Assembly (NCBI GenBank): GCA_025084515.1
Contig: JAJAGP010003199.1
Span: forward strand, 8,952-72,951
Length of the DNA stretch: 64,000 nucleotides
DNA from: Ancistrus triradiatus
Taxonomy: Eukaryota; Chordata; Actinopteri; Siluriformes; Loricariidae
Reading direction: 5' to 3'
Part shown: positions 46,077 through 57,054 of the stretch, piece after piece
How the letters are laid out: each line of letters opens with the position of its first letter
How positions within the stretch are numbered: the stretch's first letter is position 1
Program-made: the position numbers and the translations under genes
Notes under the pieces: generated by a model
The model's database searches: none
What the model was told of the DNA's origin: nothing
Seen by the model: the letters and a program-made list of their open reading frames with translations, nothing else

Positions 46077-47506
46077 TTTATTGAGGAAAATGATCCAATA
46101 TTACATATTAGTGAGTGGCAAAAGTATGTGAACGTCTAGTCAGGTGTTTCAATCAATGGGATGACAATCAGCTGTGAGGGGGCACCCTGTTTAATTTAAA
46201 GAACGGGGATCTATCAAAGTCTGCTCTTCACAACACGTTTGTGGAAGTGTATCATGGCACGAATAAAGGATATTGCTGAGGACCTCAGAAAAAGAGTTGT
46301 TGATGCTGGAAAAGGTTACAAAACCATCTCTAAAGAGTTTGGACTCCACCAGTCCACAGTCAGACAGATTGTGTACAAATGGAGGAAATTTAAAACCATT
46401 GTTACCCTCCCCAGGAGTGGTCGATCAACAAAGATCACTCCAATGCGTGTAATAGTTGGTGAGGTCACAAAGGACCCCAGGGTAACTTCTAAGCAACTGA
46501 AGCCTCTCTCACATTGGCTAATGTTAATGTTCATGAGTCCACCATCAGAAGAACACTGAACAACAATGGTGTGCATGGCAGGGTTACAAGGAGAAAGCCA
46601 CTGCTCTCCAAAAGAACATTGCTGCTCGTCTGCAGTTTGCTAAAGATCAGTGGACGAGCCAGAAGGCTATTGGAAGAATGTTTTGTGAGGCCGAATATGT
46701 GAGACCAAAAAATAGAACTTTTTGATTTAAAAGAAAGCGGAATGTTTGAGAGAAAGGAAAACACTGCATTCCAGACATAAGAACCTTATCCCATCTGTGA
46801 AACATGGTGGTGGTAGTATCATGGTTTGGGCCTGTTTTGACTGCATCTGGATCAGGACGGCTTGCCATCATGATGGAACAATGAATTCTGAATGATATCA
46901 GAGAATTCTAAGGGAAATGTCAGGACATCTGTCCATGAACGTGAATCTCAAGAGAAGGTGAGTCATGGAGCCAAGACAACGACCCTAAGCACAACAAAAA
47001 GTCGGTTCTACCAAAGAATGGTTACAGAAGCAGTAAAGTTCATGTTTTGGAATGGCCCAATTCAAAATCCTTATTTTGTTAATCCAATGAAAATGTTGTG
47101 GAAGAACTTGAAGTGAGCAGCTAATGTGAGGGAACCCACCCAACATCCCAGAGCTGAAGCTGTTCTGTACGGAGGAGGAATAGGGCTACTAAAATTCCTC
47201 CAAGCCGGTGTGCAGGACTGATCAACAGCTACATTAAATGTTTAGCTGCATTTATTGCTGCACAGGGGGGTCACACCAGATACTGAAAGCAGAGGGTCAC
47301 ATACTTTTGCCACTCACTAATATGTAATATTGGATCATTTTCCTCAATAAATAAATGACCAATTATAATATTTTTGTCTCATTTGTTTAACTGGGTTCTC
47401 TTTATCTACTTTTAGGACTTGTGTGAAAATCTGATGATGTTTTAGATCATATTTATGCAGAAATATAGAAAATTCTAAAGGGTTCACAAACTTTCAAGCA
47501 CCACTG
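46077..47506 (+). mobile_element. Tc1/mariner copy (CAGTGGTGCTTGAAAG family), 5'-truncated, inside the minisatellite
   Basis: The right end CAAACTTTCAAGCACCACTG with TA is intact. The left terminal repeat lacks its outer 150 bp or so, starting at TTTATTGAGGAAAATG. The minisatellite resumes directly at the right TA. Confidence 0.9.
46254..47286 (+). pseudogene. Tc1 transposase pseudogene (longer than the 38.6-kb copy)
   Basis: MARIKDIAEDLRKRVVDAGK begins a frame that stays open for about 90 codons through the helix-turn-helix (LHQSTVRQIVYKWR) and the GRS-type linker. A shift then occurs near 46500. Later blocks, including the MVWACFD-like region near 46820 and a degraded catalytic region near 46970, lie in different frames. 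ATACTGA closes it at the family position. Confidence 0.85.
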
Positions 47507-47508
47507 TA

Positions 47509-47770
47509 TTACTGGTATAACAGTTGACTGTTGGGTTTATTACTGGTGTTATAATGAAGTATAGTATTTATTACTGATATAACAGTGAATCAGTGGTATT
47601 TGTTAGTGGTGTTATACAGTGGCTTGGTGGTATCACACTGGGTTGTTGGTATTTAATAGTGCTACAAGAGTGAAGCAGTGGTACAACAGTGGGTCAGTCA
47701 CAGTGGTATTTGTTAGTGGTGTTACAGTATGTCCGTGGTGTTCCAGGTCATTAGTGGTATTTGTTTTTAT
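47509..47770. repeat. 32-bp minisatellite, right half
   Basis: Units such as AATCAGTGGTATTTGTTAGT + GGTGTTATACAGTG continue for about 260 bases, more diverged than the left half. Confidence 0.8.
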
Positions 47771-48350
47771 TAACAGTCAGTAGACCTGTGATCAGTATTA
47801 TAACAGCTTAGTTACGTTTATACATGTTATAACACGTGTATCCGTGGATGAACCTGGATTATTCATGCTCATCCAAATGATTACAAACCGACTCGGAACA
47901 CTAGTGCGCCAGCTGGTGGTGAATTTGTACAAGTGCAGCTTTTTAGCTTCGTGCAGTGTGTCATGAAACCAAGCCGCAAAGACGTTTTAAACGATGGAAA
48001 TGTGTAAAAAAGGCGATGAAGAGTCCTGGTAAAGAAGAAAATGTACGGAGTGTATTTAGAACAGCTGTAAAAGCATTCAGTTAAATAGTACGACCCGAAT
48101 GACATCAGGAATTTATGAAGTATGCAAGTTATGAGCCGAGCACGTAAACAAAGCTTCTCACAGGCTGCTTAACCTTTTCTGGAGTACAATAGAGTATAAT
48201 GGAGGTGGAACAATGCTAGCCTGAAATGCTGCAGGATAAAACATTAAACTGTTTGACCCAAGGTTGTCTGCGGTAAGTGTAAGGGCTTATGAGTAATTAA
48301 AGGATTATTGCTTTATTATCAGCAGCCTTGTTTTATGTATGTTCAAAAAG

Positions 48351-48844
48351 CCTTTCAACTAGAATGCTGGAGTAGAGGTGGGTCTAACTAGATTTAGAGC
48401 CTTGGAAATTTCCAACTGCAACCAAGAGCCTCTCTAACCTTCCTGCTCACCGTGAGCAGGGGCAAAAAACATGTACGTTGTCTTCCAGTTGTTTAGCTAC
48501 ATGTGTACAACCTGAGATCAACTCATCTGGTTGCAGGTCTGTAGCTCATGCAGGCCGGTCGCACTCTCATAAGCAGTTAGCTGTGACTTTGGGCGTAAAT
48601 GAGGTGACGCATGGGTCGACTTCCCTTAACATGGGGATGATTAGACATTAACTAGTCATCTAACTACAAGAGGATTGAAACCACCAGTGCTGTAACAGGC
48701 CTGGCTGGAAGAGAACGTACATATATTTTGCCCCTGCTCACGGTGAGCAGGAAGGTTAGAGAGGCTCTGGGTTGCGGTTGGAAATTTCCAAGGCTCTAAA
48801 TCTACAGTTAGACCCACCTCTACTCCAGCATTCTACTTGAAAGG
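48351..48844. mobile_element. 494-bp foldback element with about 130-bp inverted arms
   Basis: Arm 48351-48479 is the near-perfect inverse of 48714-48844. The outermost bases are CCTTTCAA and TTGAAAGG. Each arm contains its own palindrome, CCTGCTCACCGTGAGCAGG on the left and CCTGCTCACGGTGAGCAGG on the right. The 234-bp centre has no clear coding. No target duplication is evident. It is probably a non-autonomous DNA transposon of unassigned superfamily. Confidence 0.85.
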
Positions 48845-49634
48845 CGTGGGTAAAGAAAGCCTTTAATCCGTCCGCAAATGTGAGCACCTGGACTTTGCTA
48901 GTCTCTGCTGACACACTGAGTGGAAGCGACTAAAGAATACAGAAAATGTATAGAAAATGCGAGTGTGATGGAGGATTTGGCATCCTGGACTCCCCAAGGA
49001 ATCAGGTCATCAGCTTTCTGCCTTGCCCTCTAAATCACAGCCAACGGCAACTAAAGCCAGGCCTTGTTGTCCGGTTTCTGACCTCACAGTCATGTTCCAA
49101 AAGAGTGAAGACTGTTGTAGCAGCAGAGAGGTGCCAAACTCCACACTAACAAGCAAACGTTCGGCTGTGTAATGAACCAGATGGTTTTTAATTAAAATCT
49201 GGCTGCCTCAGTCAACAAGCCAAAGCTCGGTCATGGTAGAGCTCCTAATAGAGAGTGGCTGTCAGCCAGAGCCAAATTCCTTGTGTGTTAAAACAACAAA
49301 TCTGATGTGTCGATGCTCCTCTGTTTTCTGAGCTTGTGCGCTGGTAGTGGCGTCATGTCAACAAAACCGATGCCAGTTTGACAGCCTAGGCTTGCTTGTG
49401 TCTTACTGTCAACAAAACTGTCACATATATATTTATTGTTTCAAATGTCTGGTGTGAACTGGTGCAACTGCTGGCAGCCGTCCTTTGTAATGCGCAGTCA
49501 GTTTTATTCTCACTGATGGTTCGCTCTTGAACTACAAAGCGAAGTCCCCTCAGCACAGACAGTGTAACATCTTTAATGAAAAGTTACGTTACTACACCTA
49601 CAGAAATAACGTAACTTACAGTTCTACTGACTCG

Positions 49635-49636
<2 letters not shown>

Positions 49637-49684
<48 letters not shown>

Positions 49685-49705
49685 TGTGCACGTGTGCGTG
49701 TGTGC
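49637..49705. repeat. (TG)n microsatellite with CG/CA-interrupted end
   Basis: A pure TG run of 44 bases followed by CGCGTGTGCACGTGTGCG. Confidence 0.95.
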
Positions 49706-49814
49706 TCCACTCCTTGACTCTTTTCTTTAATTGTATAACATCCGTGCTGACTGTCTCTATTTGAATTGATCACTAAACCTTTGATCTCTGCTGTTTCTTT
49801 GTAAGACTTTTTTA

Positions 49815-50760
49815 AATAATAGTAATAATAGCTTTTATTTGTTTGGCTCCTTTGTCACACTTGTACTTCACAGAATAGAAGACATAAAAATGATACACCC
49901 AGGCAAAACGCCCAGACTAAATAATGAAGACATAACAGACACAGCACTCAAAATAATAACAATATTAAACATACAAAACATACTCGGGTTACAAAGCTAT
50001 ATCAATGTTATATAAAACACAATAAAACTACTTGAGTATGTATTAAGTCTATAGTAAAATAATGCGTATTATATGCAAAAATATTTATACAGTCCACACA
50101 AAAAATGCAAAAAGATGCAAAAGCAAGATGATATATATTTATAAACATAAAGTCTATAAACTGGTACAATGTTTATTTTGCTAAACAATTACACAGACAA
50201 AATGAGTCAGAGCCAAAAAAAAAAGATTTAATTAGTTAATTAAAAACACAAAAAATATATACCTGACAAAATTCAAAGGAAAAAATAATAATACTATAAA
50301 TTTAATAAGAATAAAATATATATTGTTGAATATTAAATTCATAATAATAGAGTTGGCAGGAAATTTAACAGTATTATTAAAATAATATAACATATTATTT
50401 ATTATTATTAATCATAATTATTTTGAAAACAATATTGTTATTTAACTTAATAATGTTTTATTAGAATTCACCGGAAAAAAATCATCATAACATTGTCCAT
50501 TTTAATAACAATAAATATATATTGTTTTATTATATATTAAATTAATTAAAAAAATAATAATATTAAATTCTTATAGTACTGATTGTAATAATTAAACAAT
50601 ATTTATTTATATTATTCTATAACAAAAAATGTATATTTGTTTGTTTGGGGCTTTTTAGATATAAATACACAAGACAAAACAATAAGTAGTATAACGAATA
50701 CAGGCAAGGCAATAACTACAGAAAAAAAGAATACCCAAGATGACAAATAAATATAAGAGA
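49815..50760. repeat. AT-rich low-complexity region
   Basis: About 950 bases dominated by A and T, with AATAATA words and local palindromes (AATAATATAACATATTATTT). No tandem period is clear and there are no genes. Confidence 0.6.
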
Positions 50761-51119
50761 ACTCCTCTCGAAAGAATTTCCCCGGGTGTGCAATCCTACT
50801 GTGTTATGGCCTTTAGCTTATCTACTGTGGTTTATGCTAGCCTCTAACTACCATATATGATGCCATAAAATAAATAGGCTGGAAATAAAGCGAAATGTAT
50901 TATTCAGGCCTCAATTATGGGCAAGCAAACATTTGATTTCATTGTGAATTAACTTGATGAATTGGTGTGGTTTAATACTTTAATTTGTGTGGTGTGTAAG
51001 CACTAGTGTTGTGTCTCTGTGTGTCTCTGTGTGTGTCTGTATATACATATCTGTGTGTATGCTTATGATTTACTTTCAGACTGAAAACAGAAGGTAGAAA
51101 GTAGATAGATGTTTTTTCT

Positions 51120-51144
51120 GAGAGAGAGAGAGAGAGAGAGAGAG
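51120..51144. repeat. (GA)12 microsatellite
   Basis: A GA run followed by a second, interrupted GAGAGA block at 51155-51175. Confidence 0.9.
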
Positions 51145-51479
51145 TTGTTTCAGTCTGAGAGAGAGTGAGAGAGAAAGTGGCAGGACATTGGGCAGATTGT
51201 TTGGGCGTTGTTTTGGGTGTGGTGCAGCTCCAGGCCGCCTCCATAAGCTACAGCACCTTTGCAGGGCTTGATGACTCATTCCTGTTTGACTTTGTCCCTG
51301 CTTTTGCGCAACAGCTCAAGAGGCTTTTTGTCTTTTTGAAACTCGCATGCGTGACGTTTCTTGACCCGCTGCCACCCAGCCACCTCGAGACCAGAGTTTT
51401 ACACTTTTTGCACTCTCACAGAAGCTCTGTGGATCCTTGAGGACTAAATGCAGCTTTATGGGTAAACACAGTCGGGTTC

Positions 51480-51611
51480 GTGGTGGAAAATGAAGAGTTT
51501 CACTTACCTGCACGGTTCCTGGCTTTCAGGCTGGATTTGAACTTACCGAGGGTTCAGTGAGCGACTCGACTGTGGCTTGTGTGGAGTTCACACCAGAATA
51601 AAGGAATTATG
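51480..51611 (+). promoter_or_regulatory. candidate alternative first exon ending ATG|GTGAGT
   Basis: AAGGAATTATG is followed at once by the donor GTGAGT. An exon ending in ATG has phase 0 and would join exon 3 (57557) to give M-SSEEKGGVLNRV, a short N-terminal form lacking exons 1-2. A at -3 gives a fair initiation context. The upstream exon edge is unknown and no promoter motif is visible, so this is a hypothesis. Confidence 0.3.
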
Positions 51612-52606
51612 GTGAGTTTTTTAATCAGTCCTGTCCTCAACGGCAGTTATTTCTAATTAAAGTTCACTCTTTATCATTATTGAGCTAATTAAAGGAGCTT
51701 GCTGTTTTAAAGCTCAGTGACCTAGTGTGCTTTGGAAGTGGTTCAATTTAAAAGAAAAGCGGGAACAAAGGACTTTATCCAGCTTTGAAGTTTTGCCTAA
51801 AAGCGTATGATTTAGACATTCTTATGATTTCTGAAACGTCTTCCTTGTGACAGTTTGTTTCATTTCTGCTCTCACACTTTCACATCGAGTACTTGATGTT
51901 TTTTGCTCTTAAATGTGAACGTAAAGCGAAACCCCCACTGAAGAACCATGAGCAAACACACAACATAAAACACAATCAAGTACATATTGATGCTGAACTG
52001 TTGAATACAATGCTTTTAATTACTACTTTTAGACGTATGAAACTTGCCAGATCAGAGCAGTTAAACAATAAAAGTGAACAAAATGCTGTTCTAGAATCAA
52101 AGAGTTTAATAAACTCAGTTATTAAAAAAAGAAGACAAAGCCTGATGGTTGCATTTCTTAATTTTTAGTGTTCCCTAAAATTGACATAACAATTACTTCT
52201 TCCAACTAGAATTTGCTGAACAGACACTCAGAAAGCACTTTTTGAAAGACATCCATGTGACTGCCTTTGCAGGAGGTGGGGCAGGAAGACTCCATTTTTG
52301 CATGACTGGTCACTCTCTTTGAACCGGCCAATAGCAAGTTACCAGGACAGGGCAACTTTATTAGCTTTTCCAACCTGAGGTGGCTTAGAAAACAGAGAGT
52401 GATTTACAAAACCACAACACTCCAGGACAGACAAGATAATCCACACTTAGACAAAAAGAAATGGCCAAAAATGGAATCTGAGTAAATGATACAGAGTAGA
52501 AAATGTTCAGGCAACATAAAAGTAGTGAAATAACGTAAAACAAGTTTTTGTGGTATCGCTTGACCAGGTGAGGAGGATAAGGGCTGTAAGGCACATGGTC
52601 TAGTGA

Positions 52607-52970
52607 CATGGTTCCCAACCTGGGGTCTGGGCCTCCCTCATGGGGGCGCCAAACATTGCAGGGAGTGCTTGAGGCTTTGTCTGCTCCGAGATGTTTTTCA
52701 GAATACAACACTTTAAAATAACACTCACTGGTTAAACAATATGTATATAAAATTACTTAAGATATTTAATAATCGTATGACGATTTTTAGCTAAAACTTT
52801 AGCTGTCCTGAAAAGAGAAAAGGCTAAAAAAAAGCTATGAAATGAACTCAAGATAATGGGAAAAATATATTTTACATAATACACGCTCATTTTTGCCAGT
52901 AAACATTTGCAATGGATCACTTTATTCACTGAGTTTTCTTGGACTCCAAAAAAAAGGTTGGGAACCACTG
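52607..52970 (-). mobile_element. hAT MITE (copy 3)
   Basis: CATGGTTCCCAACC and GGTTGGGAACCACTG are the ends. GTCTAGTG before and GTCTAGTA after are a 7-of-8 direct repeat. The interior matches 3886-4008 and 28744-29019 in the inverted sense. Confidence 0.8.
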
Positions 52971-53448
52971 GTCTAGTACAACAGCGCGGTTTGACAACAT
53001 GCCTGCGCACAAGAATAGCTCGCACATCTTTTTCTTTTCTAATAAAACTACCTAAAATAAATATTTTTTTCAATAAGGTGTTACTCTGGGGATCATGGTT
53101 GACTTATTAGAAAGAAAGAAATGCATTCTGTCAAAGTTTGTTGTCTACTGTATATCCTGTATTATATTGTGTGTATATATATATTGTATAGTTATATTGT
53201 AGGCTGTGTAGTGCTTATGGAAAAGCTGTTTATTTAGTGGAAAATAGGAGCAAGCAGAAAAATGTGATGCTATAACAGCACTGCTAATTCACGGATGTGA
53301 ATCCGTGAAATTCAAAATTTAAACAGGATCTGGAGGTTTGCGTTTGCCAATTGGACATTTCTAATTCACGCCGCATTCAAGTGCCTGATGTTCACTGGTT
53401 AATTTGCACTATGAGTCAGTCCTGGCAAACAGGCGTTATGCTGAATCC

Positions 53449-53510
53449 GGCACCCCTGCCACCAGGTCTCATATTGACTAGAAGAACCTGCATCTGGCAG
53501 CAGGGGTGCC
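53449..53510. repeat. short inverted repeat (17-bp stem)
   Basis: GGCACCCCTGCCACCAG at 53449-53465 pairs with CTGGCAGCAGGGGTGCC at 53494-53510 (two mismatches), with a 28-base loop. Confidence 0.6.
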
Positions 53511-53795
53511 AATTATGTCAAAACAGCAATTACCTTTGTTTTTGAGCAAAAGACGTTGAATTTGGCACAGCATCACTGGAGAGTGAAAGTTATCTTAGGA
53601 ATAAAATTGCACGAAGCCTAGCATCGTCTCTGGATGTCCTGGTCTTTCACTCAACCATTAATGCATGTTCCACCCTTAAAATGTTAGTCTACTTGTTATT
53701 TTAAGTATTATATTTTAAATAAGTTGTCTCTGTTTGTATTTATTTAGTGTCTGTTTATCTACATTATTACTATGAATTTATTTATTAGGTAACGT

Positions 53796-53931
53796 TATGC
53801 ATACATATATCATCTAAGCCGCCCAAGCAGGTTTTGAATCTTGGTCCCAATGTTTATGGAGTTTTTCCTCTGTAGCATCGCCCAAGGCTTGGCCAGTTTG
53901 GGATTGCTTTTATCATTTGGAAGATGATGAA
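53796..53931 (+). repeat. retroposon-tail family, left part of a copy split by an L2-type LINE
   Basis: CATCTAAGCCGCCCAAGCAG, GGAGTTTTTCCTCTGTAGC and CCCAAGGCTTGGCCAG follow the family order. The missing end (GGCTTTGAGAGAATGCTCC to AGAAATAAAG) appears at about 55070-55135, on the far side of the LINE. Confidence 0.65.
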
Positions 53932-55070
53932 ATTAATAATAATTAATAATTCTTTATTTTTATATAGCGCTTTATCAAGAACCCAAAGACGCTTTCAATT
54001 CAAAGTACATAAGTAAAACATTGACACAGACAGCAACAGAGGCAGAGGCAGAGTCAGACAGTGAAAGCATGGGAAAGGTTATAAGCAAGTGCGAAGAGAT
54101 AAGATTTCAGGTTAGATTTGAATACAGAGAGTGATTTGGATTGTTTGACCAGTGGAGGAAGAGAGTTCCAGAGTCTAGGGGCAGATCTTGAGAAGGCTCG
54201 ATCACCAAAGCCTTGGAGGGAAGATGGAGGGTTTGTAAGTAGCCCAGCTGAAGACGACCTGAGAGAGCGAGAGGGTTTATAGGGAAGTAGAAGATCAGAC
54301 AGATAGGAAGGGGCAATAAGAGCTTTATAGGTGAGCAAAAGAACTTTGAACTGTATGCGATATTGAACAGGAAGCCAGTGGAGATGCTGGAGAACAGGGG
54401 TAATGTGGTGATGTGCACGAGTGTGGGTAAGGAGCCGGGCGGCAGAGTTCTGAACCAGTTGAAGTTTATGAATAGAAGAAGAGCTAATACCAAATAAAAG
54501 AGAGTTACAATAATTGAGACAGCTTGAAATGAAAGCATGGATAAGGATTTCTGCAGCAGACTGAGAGAGGGATGATCTGATTTTGGCAATATTGCGCAGA
54601 TGGAAAAATGAAATTCTGGCAATGGAACTGATATGAGCAGTGAATGAAAGGGTTGAGTCAAAGATGACACCCAGATTTCGGATCAGTGGGGAAGGAGAGA
54701 TACCTACATCATCAATGCAGAGAGTGAGAGGAGGAGTTTTCTTGAGGGTAGATTTGGATCCAATGAGAATGAGTTCAGTTTTGCCACTATTTAACATAAG
54801 AAAATTGTGTTTCATCCAATCCTTGATTTCAGATAAGCAGGTTTCTAGGTGAGAGAGGGGTGGATGTTGAACAGATTTAGTGCTGAGGTAAATCTGGGTG
54901 TCATCTGCATAACAGTGAAAATCAAGATTATAACGACGCAGTAGTTGTCCAAGGGGAAGGATATATACAATAAAAAGTAGAGGTCCAAGGACTGATCCCT
55001 GAGGGACCCCTTGAGAGACTACAGAGGTAGAGGAAGTATAGCCAGCGAGGGTGATAAACTGAAGTGTGAA
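53932..55070 (-). mobile_element. 5'-truncated L2-type LINE (reverse transcriptase 3' part)
   Basis: An open minus-strand frame runs from about 55075 to 54054. It contains GVPQGSVLGPLLF, then the catalytic FHCYADDTQIYL, then LNSGKTELILIG and, at the C-terminus, LQLVQNSAARLLTHT, ITPVLQHLHWLPVQYRI and FGDRAFSRSAPRLWNSLPP. These are hallmarks of the L2/CR1-like reverse transcriptase end. The 3' end near 53940 has a TATATAGCGCTTTATC-type box and an ATT-rich tail. The 5' two thirds, including the endonuclease, are absent. The open frame suggests a fairly young insertion. Confidence 0.88.
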
Positions 55071-55135
55071 GTGTGAAGCGGCTTTGAGAGAATGCTCCAT
55101 TGTAAAACGCCATAGAAATAAAGCTATATCACTGA
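55070..55135 (+). repeat. retroposon-tail family, right part of the split copy
   Basis: GCGGCTTTGAGAGAATGCTC, CATTGTAAAACGCC and ATAGAAATAAAGC resemble the tail-side blocks of copies 1 and 3. The annotated minus-strand frame reads through this piece into the LINE. Confidence 0.6.
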
Positions 55136-55325
55136 GGCAAAATAATAAATACTCAATACTCTGAGAAAATACCGCCCTGCTCTTCATGGTGGAGAACTTT
55201 TTTTGGTCCTGGTATTGCCTTCCAGACAGGTCAGGCGTTATATAAGAGCATACACTACAGAACAGTCTGAAGTTCTGCCATGAAGTTGGCTTTGAAAACA
55301 CAAAAACCCCTCTGGAATGCACCAT

Positions 55326-55462
55326 GAGTCACTGAGGGGGCGGGGTGCGTGCATTTTCGCCTGCCTGGTCGCTGTTGTCTCCATGCCAACCCGGTATGGG
55401 CAATACAGAGCGAGAGCCGAGCACGAGCAGTTATACGCGCGCCACAGCCCGGAGGTCAGGTA
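55326..55462 (+). promoter_or_regulatory. CpG-rich segment with donor-like GTCAG|GTAAGC
   Basis: A compact GC- and CpG-rich segment ends at a strong donor (GGAGGTCAG|GTAAGCGC). It stands out from the AT-rich intron around it. Its only ATG frame (MPTRYGQYRARAEH...) ends in phase 2 and would be out of frame with exon 3, so if transcribed it is more likely a non-coding first exon or a regulatory CpG patch. Confidence 0.25.
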
Positions 55463-56538
55463 AGCGCGCTCCCGCTGGCTCCCTTCTTAATTAATTTATT
55501 ATTTGTTTGTTTGCTATAAAAACGCCAAGTTTATTGGGTCCGATAGTTTCGGGCTGTCTTTCATTAAAGGCGCTGTGTTTTCGCCTACGTGGCGGCTCCT
55601 AACGTTTTACTATGCAAATATGTACAGCGGGAGAAACGGAGCTCGGCTCTTTAATTATTCATGGGTAACCTATGTGAAGTGTACGCTTAGAATGTCAGTT
55701 TAAATAGTGACGCTGGTTGGTAAACGGGTTTAGACCTTTTAAGAAGTTATGTAGGCTACCTATTTATGGATAAAATGTAGACTGAAGGTAATACAGACCA
55801 TAAAGATATCGGTTCCAAACTGATATGGGGGATGTAAACAACTTTTTTGAGGTTATGTAACTTTACAAACTGCTCTCTGTTCCGAAGTGGACTTACTGAA
55901 GTCGTATCACTGTTGGTTTAGTGGTTTCTGGATGTATGGAAGTGAATAAATGCCAGATGTTTTATTCAAACCGTGGGAAACTGCTCTAGTGGTTTGCCAA
56001 GTGTGTTTGCTACAAAATAACATAGGCGTAATGTGTTTTATTGGTTGTGTTACTTAGATTTCTCTATTTAAACTGTTAGTTTTGTGTTAAACGTACGTGT
56101 GTTATAGATTTCGGGTCAGTATTTGGTAAGCGACACGGGTGAACTTGGAAGACACAAGTCCTAAAATGCATTTCCATCAATGTACATAGAACTCGTTTGT
56201 CGCTTTCTGGATGTATGGAGGTGAACAAATGCCAGATGTGCAAAATGTAAGAATCGGCCTTAGTTGGACACAAAGCGTGCATGCTGTGAAACTCGTGAAT
56301 GATTTCCAAAAATAACAGACGACTGCGTTTGTTCACCTGACATACACTGTTCGTCTTGTACCCAACTGGACTTTGTTTTTGGATTATATAATCAGGGATT
56401 AATAAAACGCAGCCTTAAACATGTAGGTTCGTATAAGCTTCCGAAAGTACTGAAATGCCTTTCTTTAGATTATAAATTCATTTGTTTATTGACTTGCCTT
56501 TTGCTTTGTATGTTCAGTATGTAAAGTAAGTCAATAAT

Positions 56539-56734
56539 GGGACTGTGGTGGCCTAGCGGGTAAGGTACTGGACTATGGACCAGAAGGTCCAGGGTTCAAA
56601 TCCCACCTCTGCCAAGCTGCCACTGTTGGGTCCTTGAGCAAGGCCCTTGGCCCACAATTGCTTGGATTGTAAGATTGTATCATATGTAATTCGATCTGGA
56701 TAAGGGCGTCTGCTAAATGCTGTCAATGTACATG
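56539..56734 (+). mobile_element. tRNA-derived SINE, nearly complete
   Basis: A box TGGCCTAGCGG, B box GGTTCAAATCC, body CAAGCTGCCACTGTTGGGTC and tail AAGGGCGTCTGCTAAATGC. It is very similar to 25819-26008. Confidence 0.9.
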
Positions 56735-56741
56735 TAAGTAC

Positions 56742-57054
56742 GTGGTCTTTCCTTTCCTTGGAGCCCCCATTGCACATTGGCAAAGATTAACATAAATTAT
56801 AGCTGTTTTCCTTTTCTCTTGGGTTCCATTTATAGTTTTTTTTCCCTTTTTTCCATTTGGGCTCCTTTTTCTCTTTTCAAGACAGCTAAACGTGGCTAAA
56901 AATCAAACATAAGCTTGTTGAATATCTTTTTAAGTCTTTTTCGTTCCAGAAAGTGTGTTGTTTTAGGTTGATTTAAAATATTCAACTTGTATATTGACAA
57001 ACTCCGAGCGCCTCAATGCAGACAAAGCTTCGTGCACCCAGGTTGGGAACCATG
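56742..57054 (+). mobile_element. hAT MITE (copy 4), next to a SINE tail
   Basis: CTTTCCTTGGAGCCCCCATT at the left and CCCAGGTTGGGAACCATG at the right match the family. The left tip is degraded and no target duplication is clear. Confidence 0.6.

Noticed and set aside
54054..55325. 423-codon minus-strand frame as a host gene
   Set aside because: The conserved part is a LINE reverse transcriptase with YADD, and the N-terminal part is unrelated flanking repeat.
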